From contig NZ_BMKD01000001.1 in NCBI RefSeq assembly GCF_014643835.1, positions 1,567,558 to 1,631,557 on the forward strand: a stretch of 64,000 nucleotides of DNA, read 5' to 3'. The notes under the pieces were generated by a model. It did no database searches. It was given only the letters and a program-made list of their open reading frames with translations, and was not told where the DNA came from. The stretch comes from Mucilaginibacter rubeus. Lineage in GTDB: Bacteria > Bacteroidota > Bacteroidia > Sphingobacteriales > Sphingobacteriaceae. Position 1 is the stretch's first letter. Each line of letters opens with the position of its first letter. The position numbers and the translations under genes are program-made. Below are positions 26,694-36,495 of this stretch, in pieces.

Positions 26694-27272
26694 TCAACCT
26701 TGTTGATAAAAATAAAGCAATACATGAAGTAAGAAAAGTGATTTACGAAGTGTTGCAAGGGCCTTCCCCATTTGGTTACGAACAGTTTTGGGGGAGATTT
26801 CCAGTTGATCGGCAATTTGCTGGCTTGAGAGGCCTTCATAAAAGCGCAAATTGAATATGATACGCTGTTGAGCTGGTAACGTATCAATAAGCTCATTAAA
26901 AGCTTTCAAAAATTCATCATGAAGCACATTAGCATCGGCGCGGCCAAGATGGCTTTCAATTTCATGGACTGTATCGGGCAAGGCCGCATAGCGCGATTCC
27001 TTTTCCATATATTTAAAAACGCCATTGCGAGCGGCAATCAATAAATAAGCCGGCAGGTTTTCAATCGGCGACTTTGACGCACGCATCCATAACTGCACAA
27101 ATACGTCCTGAGCAATATCCTGAGCGCGTTCAATATCGTTAACCCGTTTGTATGCTGCGTTATAAACCTGTTTCCAATATTTGGTATATAATACATCAAA
27201 GGCAGGTTTGCTACCTTCACTAATGAGTTTCAGAAGTTTGGCATCGTCGGCTGACAAGTCAAGAGGGGCCAT
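26694..27272 (-). CDS. ECF RNA polymerase sigma factor
   Basis: A 192-residue sigma-70-family ECF protein. Region 2 is seen in FDVLYTKYWKQVYNAAYKRV and AQDIAQDVFVQLWMRA; region 4 in LPAQQRIIFNLRFYEGLSSQ and QIADQLEISPKTVRNQMGKAL. The short hydrophobic tail (LFLLHVLLYFYQQG) is common in Bacteroidota members of this group. It should direct transcription of the SusC/SusD locus downstream when FecR releases it. The gap of 177 bases to fecR holds nothing I recognise. Confidence 0.93.
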   Translation of the reverse strand: MAPLDLSADDAKLLKLISEGSKPAFDVLYTKYWKQVYNAAYKRVNDIERAQDIAQDVFVQLWMRASKSPIENLPAYLLIAARNGVFKYMEKESRYAALPDTVHEIESHLGRADANVLHDEFLKAFNELIDTLPAQQRIIFNLRFYEGLSSQQIADQLEISPKTVRNQMGKALATLRKSLFLLHVLLYFYQQG

Positions 27273-27729
27273 GCGTTATTTTAATTTCCTATATTGATCA
27301 GGTTAATTACACAAACATCATGGTGTTTTAATGCTCATTGTATATGTGTCAAATCCAAATATAGAAATTATCTGGCAAAATAAAATCTTATAAACGGGTT
27401 TAACCCCGATGGCAGAGAATTATCAGCTTAGCATGGCAAGAAAACTCCGATTTCCGTTAGTATGATGGTCTCTTCCCTATTATTGTAATTTTCCATGAGC
27501 CAAACCATTACAATCAGGAAAGGGCAAACCAGCATCCTACTGCCCCTGCTATTGTTTTCCTCATTTTTTACAGTTGCAAAACGGCAAAATGGACCGTATT
27601 GGTTACACCGTTATACATTTGTGCATAAATGCCCCTACAGAATAAGTTTAAGGCTTAATGGCTTAACAGAATCCCAGTACAATATATCCTATAACATTTA
27701 CTACATTTATACTTAAGTTATCAAAATCT
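27273..27729. other. Intergenic region between divergent genes
   Basis: It separates the sigma-factor gene from the DUF1304 gene and must hold both promoters. A 73-codon plus-strand frame at 27495-27716 has a vaguely signal-like start but no family pattern, and is not called. I see no strong hairpin. Confidence 0.4.
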
Positions 27730-28089
27730 ATGGATCTTATTATCAAAGTACTCATCGGCCTGGTAGCCTTTATCCATTGTTATATATTATGGTTGGAAAT
27801 GTTTGCCTGGACAACCCGTGGCCCCAAGGCATTCAACAAATCATTGCAGGAACTGGAAAACAGCAAAGTTTTAGCGGCTAACCAGGGTTTATACAACGGA
27901 TTTTTAGCAGCAGGTCTGATTTGGACATTCTTTATCAGCAACGCACAATGGCATAACTATGTGGCCCTGTTTTTCCTGAGTTGTGTGGCCGTAGCTGGCA
28001 TTTACGGGGCACTTACAGTAACCAAAAAGATCTTCTATATACAGGCCGTACCTGCATCACTGGTCATTTTATTGATCCTGATGAGGTAG
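27730..28089 (+). CDS. DUF1304 family small membrane protein
   Basis: A 119-residue inner-membrane protein with four predicted spans. The start FIHCYILWLEMFAWTTRG and the following NQGLYNGFLAAGLIW are the signature of the DUF1304 family, in which the His and Glu of the first segment and the N-Q-G-x-Y-N-G-F-L-A motif are conserved. The function of the family is unknown. It is a single gene, converging on the phosphorylase-like gene. Confidence 0.88.
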   Translation: MDLIIKVLIGLVAFIHCYILWLEMFAWTTRGPKAFNKSLQELENSKVLAANQGLYNGFLAAGLIWTFFISNAQWHNYVALFFLSCVAVAGIYGALTVTKKIFYIQAVPASLVILLILMR

Positions 28090-28311
28090 GCGCATTTATC
28101 AACCCACGCGATCTTTTATGTGGGTCGAAATGGAAAAAACTATCAAGGGATTGGTCATGCTATAGCCGGTTACAACAAACAATTCACGGTTTCGATTGCT
28201 GCCTGGATAAAAACCAACAACGTGTCGAACTTACGACCAAGCGTGGCATCGCCCCCGAGGTTTGTGAACCGGCTGCTCAAAAGGTTATGGGAAGTAGCGA
28301 AGAAGCCCACA

Positions 28312-29979
28312 TTAACAAATATTAGTACCGTTGATAGTATAAAGCTGTTTATAATACTCATTTGCCATCCGGTTACTGTCAAAGAGAGGGAATATATCCT
28401 GCATGCTGCGCCTAATTATTTCAACCCATTTATCCGGATGATCGTAATACAGGGGAATGACTGTTTTTTGCAGCAAATTGTACAAGTTATGCGCATCGGT
28501 TTCATCCTGTTGAAATTTATGCTCACTAATTTCAGTATTAGGTATAACAAAACCGTTCACTCCATCCACAACAAATTCCGGAAACCAGCCATCAGGAATC
28601 GAAACATTAACACATCCGTTCATTGCCGCCGACATCCCGCTCGTACCTGAAGCTTCGTGGGTCAGCCGCGGCGTGTTGAGCCAGACGTCTGCCCCTTGTT
28701 TAAGTAATCGTGATAAACGCAATTCATAACCGACTAAAATCGCGCAGTTTGGGTAATCCTTACATAAGTTTACGATCTTATTAAAACTGGCTATCGCATC
28801 ATAATCCATTGGATAAGGCTTTCCTGCCCATATCATTTGGATCGGCATTTTATTGTTAGTTAGAAGTTGGTGAAAAAAGTCCATATCATGCAATAGCAAT
28901 TCCGGCCTTTTGTACCCGGCAAACCTTTTCGCAAAAACAATGGTGAGCACTTCAGGATCGAGGAGAACACCACATTGGTCCGCTACCTCGTCAAAAAGTG
29001 CACGTTTACCTGCCTTTTTCCTTTCCACCAGCTTTTGCATCTGATTAGTTTCCAATGCCGCATACATTTCCTTGTCTGCCCAATAAGAATAGCTCTGGGC
29101 GTTGGTTATAGAAGTAAGTTCACAAATGCCGTTATTTCCATTCCATATTCCCTGTAGCGTGTTTAAATGCATTTTTGACACAGCATTGGCTTTGCCGGAG
29201 AACCTAAACGCAGTTAAGGTATGATCCATAACGTCGCCCTGACAACCCGCTATTTCCTTCACTTCATCTATTGGAATATCCCCCCAAAACCCCATTTTAT
29301 TAAGCAGGAACAAATCAGACCGTTGGTTGCCGCCAGGCTCGGGTGTATGGTTAGTGAAAACCAGTCTTCTTTTTACTTCCTCAACGGACTTATATTTTTT
29401 ATATAAATAAAATGCGATGGGTAAGGCATGCGATTCGTTCAGATGATAAATATCTGGTTGGAAATTGATTGCTTCTAATAAGCGTGCCCCGCCTTCACCC
29501 AACAATATCGCAGCAGCAGTCCCCGTTTCAGGATTACTGTCATAAAGCTTATGTGAAATGGTTTTAGCCAAATAATCATTCTCCGGCAGATCTGTTGTCA
29601 GGAAAAACAGAGGAGCCGTTTTAAAAATTTCAGGCTTCAGGTAAAACGCGGTAACCCAAACATCGTGGCCGGATACCTTAATAGTAAATTTAATGCCGGT
29701 ATCAATGAGGAAGTGATATATTTTTTCCTGGAAGAGTACCTCCATGGTTTCATCACCCTTTCTTCCCTGGTTATAATAACCATATTTCCACAAGATTCCG
29801 ATACCTATAACGTTCTGCCTGAGTTCATAGGCGCTCCTCATAAAAGAGCCTGCAAGATAGCCGAGGCCACCTGAGTAGGTTTTAAGGGGCTGATGGACGG
29901 CATATTCCATGCAAAGATAAGCGACCGGCATTTTGTATTCCGGGTTTATTGGGTAAGGATGCTGAAAGGAGAAGCTCAT
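28312..29979 (-). CDS. glgP: Alpha-glucan phosphorylase family protein (GT35-like), short form
   Basis: A 555-residue cytoplasmic protein of the short alpha-glucan phosphorylase family (TIGR02094 type). Visible motifs: MPVAYLCMEYAVHQPLKTYSGGLGYLAG (in pieces) at the N-terminus, LGEGGARLLEAINFQPDIYHLNESHA, VFTNHTPEPGGNQ, and the C-terminal FAKRFAGYKRPELL, MIWAGKP and RLTHEASGTSGMSAAMNG. Active phosphorylases use pyridoxal phosphate bound to the Lys of GTSGMK; here that position is Ser, so phosphorolysis is in doubt. By family it should act on glycogen or maltodextrin. Phosphoketolase lies in the same island, and the upstream region has an FNR/CRP-like dyad at 30114-30127. Confidence 0.8.
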   Translation of the reverse strand: MSFSFQHPYPINPEYKMPVAYLCMEYAVHQPLKTYSGGLGYLAGSFMRSAYELRQNVIGIGILWKYGYYNQGRKGDETMEVLFQEKIYHFLIDTGIKFTIKVSGHDVWVTAFYLKPEIFKTAPLFFLTTDLPENDYLAKTISHKLYDSNPETGTAAAILLGEGGARLLEAINFQPDIYHLNESHALPIAFYLYKKYKSVEEVKRRLVFTNHTPEPGGNQRSDLFLLNKMGFWGDIPIDEVKEIAGCQGDVMDHTLTAFRFSGKANAVSKMHLNTLQGIWNGNNGICELTSITNAQSYSYWADKEMYAALETNQMQKLVERKKAGKRALFDEVADQCGVLLDPEVLTIVFAKRFAGYKRPELLLHDMDFFHQLLTNNKMPIQMIWAGKPYPMDYDAIASFNKIVNLCKDYPNCAILVGYELRLSRLLKQGADVWLNTPRLTHEASGTSGMSAAMNGCVNVSIPDGWFPEFVVDGVNGFVIPNTEISEHKFQQDETDAHNLYNLLQKTVIPLYYDHPDKWVEIIRRSMQDIFPLFDSNRMANEYYKQLYTINGTNIC

Positions 29980-30077
29980 ATGATTTAAAAAAAAGACCCG
30001 TAGCTATTTTAAAGCTGACGAGTATATTAGTATTATAGACTATTTTGATTTCTGTTTTTCACAAGTTGTGATGAATG

Positions 30078-30127
30078 TTTTTTCAAATGTTGGTGTTTAT
30101 CTGCTAACCGGGAATGACACGGATCAG
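30078..30127 (-). promoter_or_regulatory. FNR/CRP-like site and -7 box upstream of glgP-like gene
   Basis: Dyad ATGAC-acgg-ATCAG at 30114-30127. On the minus strand AACATTTG (one mismatch to TAnnTTTG) at 30091-30084 predicts a start near 30078, about 42 bp from the dyad centre, the class-II spacing. Confidence 0.45.
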
Positions 30128-30437
30128 GGTATTATATGACAGTACGCACAAAACACTCAAATTCAAACGATGGATTAAGAGCCAAATTTGAAACCGGCCC
30201 GCAATTGACTTTAATAAGTGACCTCACTCCTACATACTTTAAAACAGAAAACCGCTTTTAATATTTCCGTTTACAAAATTCTTTCACAATGATACCCTTT
30301 CCGTGTAAGTACTTTCGTCATTCCCGTGTTTTCCAGTCTGAATATGAAAAAAGGACCAAATGCGGCTGCGAAGACCTTCGGGAGCTCATTTTGAGCCTAT
30401 CGCGCATATTAATAAATGATTAAAACTTAATAATCAT

Positions 30438-30486
30438 ATGATCTGCGTCAAAAACGATTGTTTATTAATTGTTACTTTTGTATAGT
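30438..30486 (+). promoter_or_regulatory. FNR/CRP-like site and -7 box of the RND efflux operon
   Basis: Dyad ATGAT-ctgc-GTCAA at 30438-30451 and an exact TAnnTTTG box (TACTTTTG, 30473-30480). The predicted start near 30486 is 41.5 bp from the dyad centre. This would place transcription after the ATG at 30458, favouring the TTG at 30488 or a later codon as the start of the first gene. Confidence 0.5.
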
Positions 30487-30871
30487 TTTGAAAAAGTTCA
30501 CGGCCATATTGCTTTTAACAACCTTCCTGTTCTCAACAACTGAACTCCACCAGTTGCTGAAATTGCCTGTGGTTTTTGAACACTTTGCCGAACACCGGAA
30601 GGAAAACAAGAGCATTTCATTCCTGCAATTTCTGGACATGCATTACATGCATGGCAGCCCGAGGGATAAAGACTACAGCGAGGATATGAAGCTGCCCTTC
30701 AAAACAGCAGATAATTGCACAGCGACGATATCACCCGTGCTGGTTCCTCAATTATTCCAGCCACTCGTCCCTCCCCTGGTATTCTCAACGAAAACGAAGT
30801 TACATGCCTTCGATCAGTCGTTTAACCACTCAACTTATTTATCCAGCATTTGGCAGCCGCCAAAATCCTAA
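30458..30871 (+). CDS. Small exported protein preceding CzcA/CusA (HYC_CC_PP-like family)
   Basis: A protein of 127-137 residues with an N-terminal signal (KKFTAILLLTTFLFSTTELHQ) and the pattern LLKLPVVFEHFAEHRKENK, then FLQFLDMHYMHG and DMKLPFKTADNC (in pieces). This is the small conserved Bacteroidota protein regularly encoded just before CzcA/CusA efflux genes. The family name refers to His/Cys/Pro-rich motifs that are weak here. It is probably periplasmic and may help metal efflux; its role is unproven. The ATG at 30458 lies upstream of the predicted transcription start, so TTG at 30488, directly before KKFTAIL, is the better candidate. Ninety-three bases separate it from the RND gene. 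Confidence 0.65.
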   Translation: MFINCYFCIVLKKFTAILLLTTFLFSTTELHQLLKLPVVFEHFAEHRKENKSISFLQFLDMHYMHGSPRDKDYSEDMKLPFKTADNCTATISPVLVPQLFQPLVPPLVFSTKTKLHAFDQSFNHSTYLSSIWQPPKS

Positions 30872-30964
30872 TTAGCAGTCATTTCTATGTTATTTACAGC
30901 GCTTAGCCTGGCTATTCCTGCTATGCGCTGCTTTTTGAATTGCTAATTTTCAAGATCTTATTTT

Positions 30965-33900
30965 ATGTTAAATCATATTATCGCTTTTTCCGTGCGGAAT
31001 AAGCTGATCATAGGGCTTTTTATTATCGCCCTTATTGGCTATGGCAGCTATCAGTTTACCAGGCTGCCCATTGATGCCGTACCCGATATTACCAACAACC
31101 AGGTACAGGTTATTACCATCGCCCCATCATTCGGAGCTACAGATATCGAACGTTTGGTCACCTACCCTATAGAGCAGGCGAACAGCAATATCTCGGGCTT
31201 AAAAGAGATCCGAAGTTTTTCCAGGTTTGGCCTGTCGCTGGTTACCATTGTTTTTGACGACGCTACAGATGTTTACTGGGCGAGACAGCAGGTTGCCGAA
31301 CGTTTGCAAAAAGTGCAAAGCCAGATACCCGCCGGTATCGGCACACCCGAGTTGGGCCCGGTAAGCACCGGGCTGGGCGAAATTTACCAATACGTAGTGC
31401 GCCCCAAAAAGGGCTATGCCGGTAGGTATAACGAAACCGAGCTCCGTACGATACAGGACTGGATAGTTCGCCGCCAGTTACTCGGCGTCAAAGGTGTAGC
31501 CGAAGTGAGCAGCTTTGGCGGGAAGCTTAAACAGTATTCTATTGAAGTTGATCCTAATAAACTGCTTTCCCATAATATTACCATAACCGATGTTTTTAAG
31601 GCCCTGGAAAGTAACAACCAGAACACCGGCGGCGCTTATATTGAAAAAGGCCCGACGGTGGTATATATCCGTAGCCAGGGGCTGATCGGCAATATGGAAG
31701 ATATCAATAATACGGTAATTAAAAATACTGCCGATGGCTCGCCGCTTTTTATTAAAGACGTGGCTGACGTTAAAATAGGCTATGCTACCCGTTATGGTGC
31801 GATGTGCTATAACGACGAAGGCGAAGTTGCGGGAGCGGTTGTCATGATGCTGAAAGGTGCCAACAGCAGCGAGGTGATTAAAAACGTAAAGGAACGTATA
31901 GCACAAATCCAGAAAACTATGCCAGAAGGCGTTGAGATTGAACCTTTCCTGGACCGTACCAAAATGGTGAACAACGCTATCGGTACTGTGGAGCGCAACC
32001 TGCTGGAGGGGGCACTCATTGTGGTATTTGTACTGGTATTATTTCTTGGCAATTTCAGGGCAGGTTTACTCGTTGCCTCTGTGATTCCGTTGTCAATGCT
32101 GTTTGCCATTATTATGATGAACCTTTTTGGCGTAAGCGGTAACCTGATGAGCCTTGGTGCGCTTGATTTCGGTTTAATTGTAGATGGCGCCGTAATTATT
32201 GTAGAAGCCGTAATGCATACCCTTAGCCATAGCAAACATTTTACATTAACTGACAAGATTGGGCAGAAAGAAATGGATCAGGAGGTGAACAGTTCTGCCA
32301 GCAAAATGATGAATAGCGCTGTTTTTGGCCAGATAATTATATTGGTAGTATATCTGCCGATCTTCACTTTGCAGGGAATCGAGGGTAAAATGTTTAAGCC
32401 TATGGCGCAAACCGTAGCGTTTGCGCTGTTGGGCGCTTTTATTTTATCACTCACTTACATCCCTATGATGAGCGCCGTCTTCCTGAGTAAGAAGATCAAG
32501 CACAAGCCCAATTTTTCGGATAGGTTAATGGCGAAGGTTGAAAGAATATATCAAAAAACATTAAGCGGGGTAATTGCATTTCCCAAAGCTGCATTATTAA
32601 CTATTATCGGTCTGTTTATATTTTCAGCCTATATTTTAACCACACTGGGCGGTGAGTTTATACCTGCACTGGAAGAAGGTGATTTTGCGGTTGATACGCG
32701 GGTGCTAACCGGCAGTAGCCTGAATACTACTATTACCAATACCCAAAAGGCCGCCCACATCTTAAAAAGCCAATTCCCCGAAGTTGAAAAGGTGGTGACC
32801 AAAATAGGCAGCGGCGAAGTTCCGACCGATCCTATGCCGATGGATGCAAGCGATATGATGGTGATCCTAAAACCCAAGAACGAGTGGACATCGGCTAAAA
32901 CCTTTAATGAATTAGCTGAAAAAATGGGTAAGGCCTTACAAGCGGTTCCGGGTGTTACCGCAGGCTTTCAGTACCCGGTTCAGATGCGTTTTAACGAACT
33001 GATGACCGGCGCGCGTCAGGACGTGGTTTGTAAAATATTCGGCGAAGACCTGGATACCCTCGCTGCTTATGCGAATAAACTGGGTAAGATCATCAATACG
33101 GTTGACGGCGCTAAAAACCTCTTTGTGGAAGCAGTTGCCGGCATGCCACAGATTATCATTAATTATAACCGCAATGCCATAGCACAATACAACCTCAATA
33201 TCGCCGATATTAACAAGGTGGTTAACACAGCACTTGCCGGGCAAAGCACCGGAACCCTGTTTGAAGGTGAAAAGCGCTTTGAAGTAGTGGTCAGGATAAG
33301 CAGCGAGCAAAAAAAAGACTTGAAGGATATTCAAAACTTGCTCATCCCGACACCGAGGGGTACACAGATCCCTTTATATCAATTGGCCGATGTACAAATA
33401 AAAGACGGCCCCAACCAGATACAGCGCGAAGATGCCAAACGCCGTATCGTGGTTGGCTTTAATGTGCGCGGCCGGGACGTACAAACAATCGTAAACGAGC
33501 TGCAGGCCAAGGTAGATAGGCAACTTAAATTCCCGGCCGGCTATTATGTAACCTATGGTGGTGCTTTTGAAAACCTGAATGCTGCCAAACAGCGCCTGAT
33601 GATAGCCGTGCCGGTTTCGTTGCTGCTTATTTTCTTACTACTCTATTTTGCTTTCAACTCCATTAAGCAGGGATTATTGATTTACTCCGCCATTCCGTTG
33701 TCAGCTATCGGGGGCATCCTGTTCCTCGCTTTGCGCGGTATGCCTTTCAGCATCAGCGCAGGTGTTGGCTTTATCGCTCTGTTTGGCGTGGCAGTGCTAA
33801 ACGGCATTGTATTGATATCGGAATTTAACCAGTTAAAAAAAGAAGGTATGACCAATTTGAAACATATTGTGTTATCAGGCACCAAGGTAAGGCTAAGGCC

Positions 33901-35317
33901 GGTACTCATGACCGCATTTGTGGCTTCCCTGGGTTTCTTTCCGATGGCTGTCAGTAACGGTGCCGGTGCCGAAGTACAAAGGCCCTTAGCTACGGTAGTA
34001 ATAGGTGGCTTGCTGATCGCGACTTTCCTCACCTTGTTTGTGTTGCCCGTTTTGTATATCATGTTTGAAAAAGGCTTTAAAACAGTGTTATCGAAAAAAA
34101 CGGCCACTTTGTTTTCCATTGCTTTGCTGACTGTATTAAGCCAACCCTCGGGGGCGCAAACGCCCATCACCCTTAAAGCCGCTATAGATACTGCTTTAAA
34201 AAACAACTTACAAGTTAAACATGAACAGTTAAAGTCGAAGTATCAGCAGGTACTGATCGGCACATCAGCCAATATTTCGCAGGCTACGCTGTTTGGGGAG
34301 GTTGGGCAAATCAACAGCAGCTACAACGATACGAAATTCGGTATTTCCCAGTCTTTCAGCTTTCCAACTGTCTATAGCAGGCAAAAAGAACTTTTGCAAG
34401 AAGACTGGAAAAACAGCATACTGAATATCGCGGTAAATGAGGTGCTGTTAAAAAAGCAGGTTAGCCAGGTTTTTAACACCCTGGTATATTTGGAAAACAA
34501 GCGAATGTTACTACAGCATGCCGATAGCCTGTATTTGAGCTTTTATAAAAAAGCCGAGTTGCGGCTGGCCAAAGGCGAAGCCAATATCCTGGAGAAAACA
34601 AGTGCTGAAACATTATTGGGACAGGTGCAGATGCAGCTAAGCCAGTTAAAAGAAGATGTGGCCATCATACAACTGCAATTCCAGTTGTTGCTTAATTCTA
34701 CAGAGCCCTTAACCCCAGACAGATCCGACTATAAATTGGCCGTTACATTGGCTTCAGATATTTTGACCTTGAAAAATCACCCGGTAATAAAACTAATAGC
34801 TCAGCAGCAGCAAATTGCAGACGCTGCTATCCGCATGGAAAAGAGCAAGCTTTTGCCTGATCTGGCCATAGGATATAACAATACCAGCATCAAGGGTATT
34901 GGTGCTGATAATAAGCTTTACAATGGCTCAAACCGGTTTAATTCAGTGCAATTGGGTATCGGCATACCTATTTTTGCCGGGGCGCAAAAGGCGCGGATCA
35001 ACAGCGCGAGAGTAAACAAACAGATAGCCGAAAGTAGTTATGCTATGGAACTTCAAAGCATGACAACGGCTTATCAATCTGCCGTTTTTCAATACCACAA
35101 GTACCTGCAAACGGTTCAGTATTTTGAAAGCAAGCCGTTAAAAAATGCCGCTTTAATAACCGTTACCGCCAACCAGCAAATTGCCGCCGGAAACATCAAC
35201 TACCTGGAATGGACACAACTGATTAACCAGGCCACTACAATTAAAAATGATTACCTGGATGCTGTTCGCAACCTTAACGAGGCCATCATTCAACTCAACT
35301 ATTTTTCAAACAACTAA
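30965..35317 (+). CDS. CzcA/CusA-type heavy-metal RND efflux pump fused to a TolC-like outer membrane factor
   Basis: A 1450-residue protein. Residues 1 to about 1040 form a complete heavy-metal RND pump: the N-terminal span IIGLFIIALIGYGSYQF, the porter start LPIDAVPDITNNQVQVIT, the TM4 proton-relay segment GALDFGLIVDGAVIIVEAV (Asp residues in the membrane) and the second set of spans. At about 1043-1066 a basic-hydrophobic-small segment (KKTATLFSIALLTVLSQPSG, then AQ) looks like a signal peptide, and the remainder (about 1067-1450) is a TolC/OprM-like domain (ITLKAAIDTALKNNLQVKHE, TSAETLLGQVQMQLSQLKED). Such fusions are known in Bacteroidota. It expels divalent metals or Cu/Ag using the proton gradient; the metal cannot be named. 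The adaptor gene follows after 4 bases. Confidence 0.9.
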   Translation: MLNHIIAFSVRNKLIIGLFIIALIGYGSYQFTRLPIDAVPDITNNQVQVITIAPSFGATDIERLVTYPIEQANSNISGLKEIRSFSRFGLSLVTIVFDDATDVYWARQQVAERLQKVQSQIPAGIGTPELGPVSTGLGEIYQYVVRPKKGYAGRYNETELRTIQDWIVRRQLLGVKGVAEVSSFGGKLKQYSIEVDPNKLLSHNITITDVFKALESNNQNTGGAYIEKGPTVVYIRSQGLIGNMEDINNTVIKNTADGSPLFIKDVADVKIGYATRYGAMCYNDEGEVAGAVVMMLKGANSSEVIKNVKERIAQIQKTMPEGVEIEPFLDRTKMVNNAIGTVERNLLEGALIVVFVLVLFLGNFRAGLLVASVIPLSMLFAIIMMNLFGVSGNLMSLGALDFGLIVDGAVIIVEAVMHTLSHSKHFTLTDKIGQKEMDQEVNSSASKMMNSAVFGQIIILVVYLPIFTLQGIEGKMFKPMAQTVAFALLGAFILSLTYIPMMSAVFLSKKIKHKPNFSDRLMAKVERIYQKTLSGVIAFPKAALLTIIGLFIFSAYILTTLGGEFIPALEEGDFAVDTRVLTGSSLNTTITNTQKAAHILKSQFPEVEKVVTKIGSGEVPTDPMPMDASDMMVILKPKNEWTSAKTFNELAEKMGKALQAVPGVTAGFQYPVQMRFNELMTGARQDVVCKIFGEDLDTLAAYANKLGKIINTVDGAKNLFVEAVAGMPQIIINYNRNAIAQYNLNIADINKVVNTALAGQSTGTLFEGEKRFEVVVRISSEQKKDLKDIQNLLIPTPRGTQIPLYQLADVQIKDGPNQIQREDAKRRIVVGFNVRGRDVQTIVNELQAKVDRQLKFPAGYYVTYGGAFENLNAAKQRLMIAVPVSLLLIFLLLYFAFNSIKQGLLIYSAIPLSAIGGILFLALRGMPFSISAGVGFIALFGVAVLNGIVLISEFNQLKKEGMTNLKHIVLSGTKVRLRPVLMTAFVASLGFFPMAVSNGAGAEVQRPLATVVIGGLLIATFLTLFVLPVLYIMFEKGFKTVLSKKTATLFSIALLTVLSQPSGAQTPITLKAAIDTALKNNLQVKHEQLKSKYQQVLIGTSANISQATLFGEVGQINSSYNDTKFGISQSFSFPTVYSRQKELLQEDWKNSILNIAVNEVLLKKQVSQVFNTLVYLENKRMLLQHADSLYLSFYKKAELRLAKGEANILEKTSAETLLGQVQMQLSQLKEDVAIIQLQFQLLLNSTEPLTPDRSDYKLAVTLASDILTLKNHPVIKLIAQQQQIADAAIRMEKSKLLPDLAIGYNNTSIKGIGADNKLYNGSNRFNSVQLGIGIPIFAGAQKARINSARVNKQIAESSYAMELQSMTTAYQSAVFQYHKYLQTVQYFESKPLKNAALITVTANQQIAAGNINYLEWTQLINQATTIKNDYLDAVRNLNEAIIQLNYFSNN

Positions 35318-35321
35318 AAAT

Positions 35322-36461
35322 ATGATCATGAAATCCATTATATATCTATCAGTCATTATTATCCTGCTATCTGCCTGCGGCGAAAAAAAACCGGCAACAG
35401 ATAATACAGATAAAGCAGAGAATACTAACATCGTAACCCTGACGGATGCGCAGCTAAAAAATGCATCGATACTTACAGGCAAGATTGAGCAAAGGGAAAT
35501 ATCATCTGTGTTAAAACTCAATGGAAAAATCGATGTTCCGCCGCAAAATATGGTTTCCATTAGTGTCCCCCTTGGTGGGTATTTAAAATCAACCAAGTTG
35601 TTGCCGGGCATGCATGTGAATAAGGGTGAAGCCATAGCGATGATAGAGGACCAGCAATATATCCAGTTACAACAGGATTATCTTACAGCAAAGGCCCGGA
35701 TAGGATACCTGGAAAATGAATATAACCGCCAAAAAGACCTTAACCAAAGCAAAGCGAGCAGTGACAAGGTTTTTCAGCAAGCCGAGGCCGAATACCGCAG
35801 CCAGCAAGTTTTAATTAGTTCATTAGCTGAGAAATTACAACTCATTGGTATCAACGTACGAACTATCAGCGCCTCAAAAATATCCAGGAGCGTCAATATA
35901 TACTCTCCTATCACCGGCTTTGTATCTAAAGTAAATGTCAATATCGGCAAATACGTATCCCCAACGGAGGTGCTCTTCGAGTTAGTAAACCCAACAGATA
36001 TCCACCTGGCGCTAAAAGTATATGAGAAGGATCTGGATAAATTATATATCGGTCAAAAACTGGTGGCCTATACCAACAACCAACCGGCAAAAAAACACGA
36101 AGCCGAGATATTACTGATTGGCCGTGATCTTTCTGCCGACAGGAACGCAGACGTGCATTGCCATTTTGAAACCTATGATAAAACACTGGTTCCGGGTACT
36201 TATATGAATGCAGAAGTACAAGTAAAAAATACTAAGGCATATGCCATAGCTAACGAAGCCATTGTTCAGTTTGAAGGTAAACAGTATATCTATAAAGTTA
36301 TCGGGAACCGACAGTTTGAGATGACCGAGGTTAATATAGGCGAAAGTGAAAACGGCTTTACAGAAATACTATTGCCCACAAAGGTTATGACCGCGAACGC
36401 TGTTTTTGTAACCAAAGGTGCGTATTCATTATTAATGATGATGAAGAATAAGGCGGAATAA
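35322..36461 (+). CDS. RND periplasmic adaptor lipoprotein (CzcB/CusB type)
   Basis: A membrane-fusion protein of about 379 residues linking the RND pump to the outer-membrane channel. The start is placed at ATG 35322 (or 35328) because the next residues form a lipoprotein signal, SVIIILLSACGEKK; a longer upstream frame would run inside the pump gene. Motifs: the biotinyl-lipoyl half-motifs VSISVPLGGYLKSTKLLPGM and VNIYSPITGFVSKVNVNIGK, a coiled-coil hairpin between them (YLTAKARIGYLENEYNRQKD), and the beta-barrel part PTDIHLALKVYEKDLDKL. It is in one operon with the pump. Confidence 0.9.
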   Translation: MIMKSIIYLSVIIILLSACGEKKPATDNTDKAENTNIVTLTDAQLKNASILTGKIEQREISSVLKLNGKIDVPPQNMVSISVPLGGYLKSTKLLPGMHVNKGEAIAMIEDQQYIQLQQDYLTAKARIGYLENEYNRQKDLNQSKASSDKVFQQAEAEYRSQQVLISSLAEKLQLIGINVRTISASKISRSVNIYSPITGFVSKVNVNIGKYVSPTEVLFELVNPTDIHLALKVYEKDLDKLYIGQKLVAYTNNQPAKKHEAEILLIGRDLSADRNADVHCHFETYDKTLVPGTYMNAEVQVKNTKAYAIANEAIVQFEGKQYIYKVIGNRQFEMTEVNIGESENGFTEILLPTKVMTANAVFVTKGAYSLLMMMKNKAE

Positions 36462-36495
36462 AATTAAATAGCGTTTAAACTAAGGCCTGTCAAAT

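Noticed and set aside
27495-27716. 73-codon plus-strand frame before DUF1304
   Set aside because: Signal-like start but no conserved pattern, no promoter or ribosome-binding site; more likely chance in an intergenic region.
28090-28311. Overlapping frames on both strands between DUF1304 and the phosphorylase-like gene
   Set aside because: Several frames are open at once, none with a recognisable family; the slightly higher GC could be a decayed insert, but nothing supports it.
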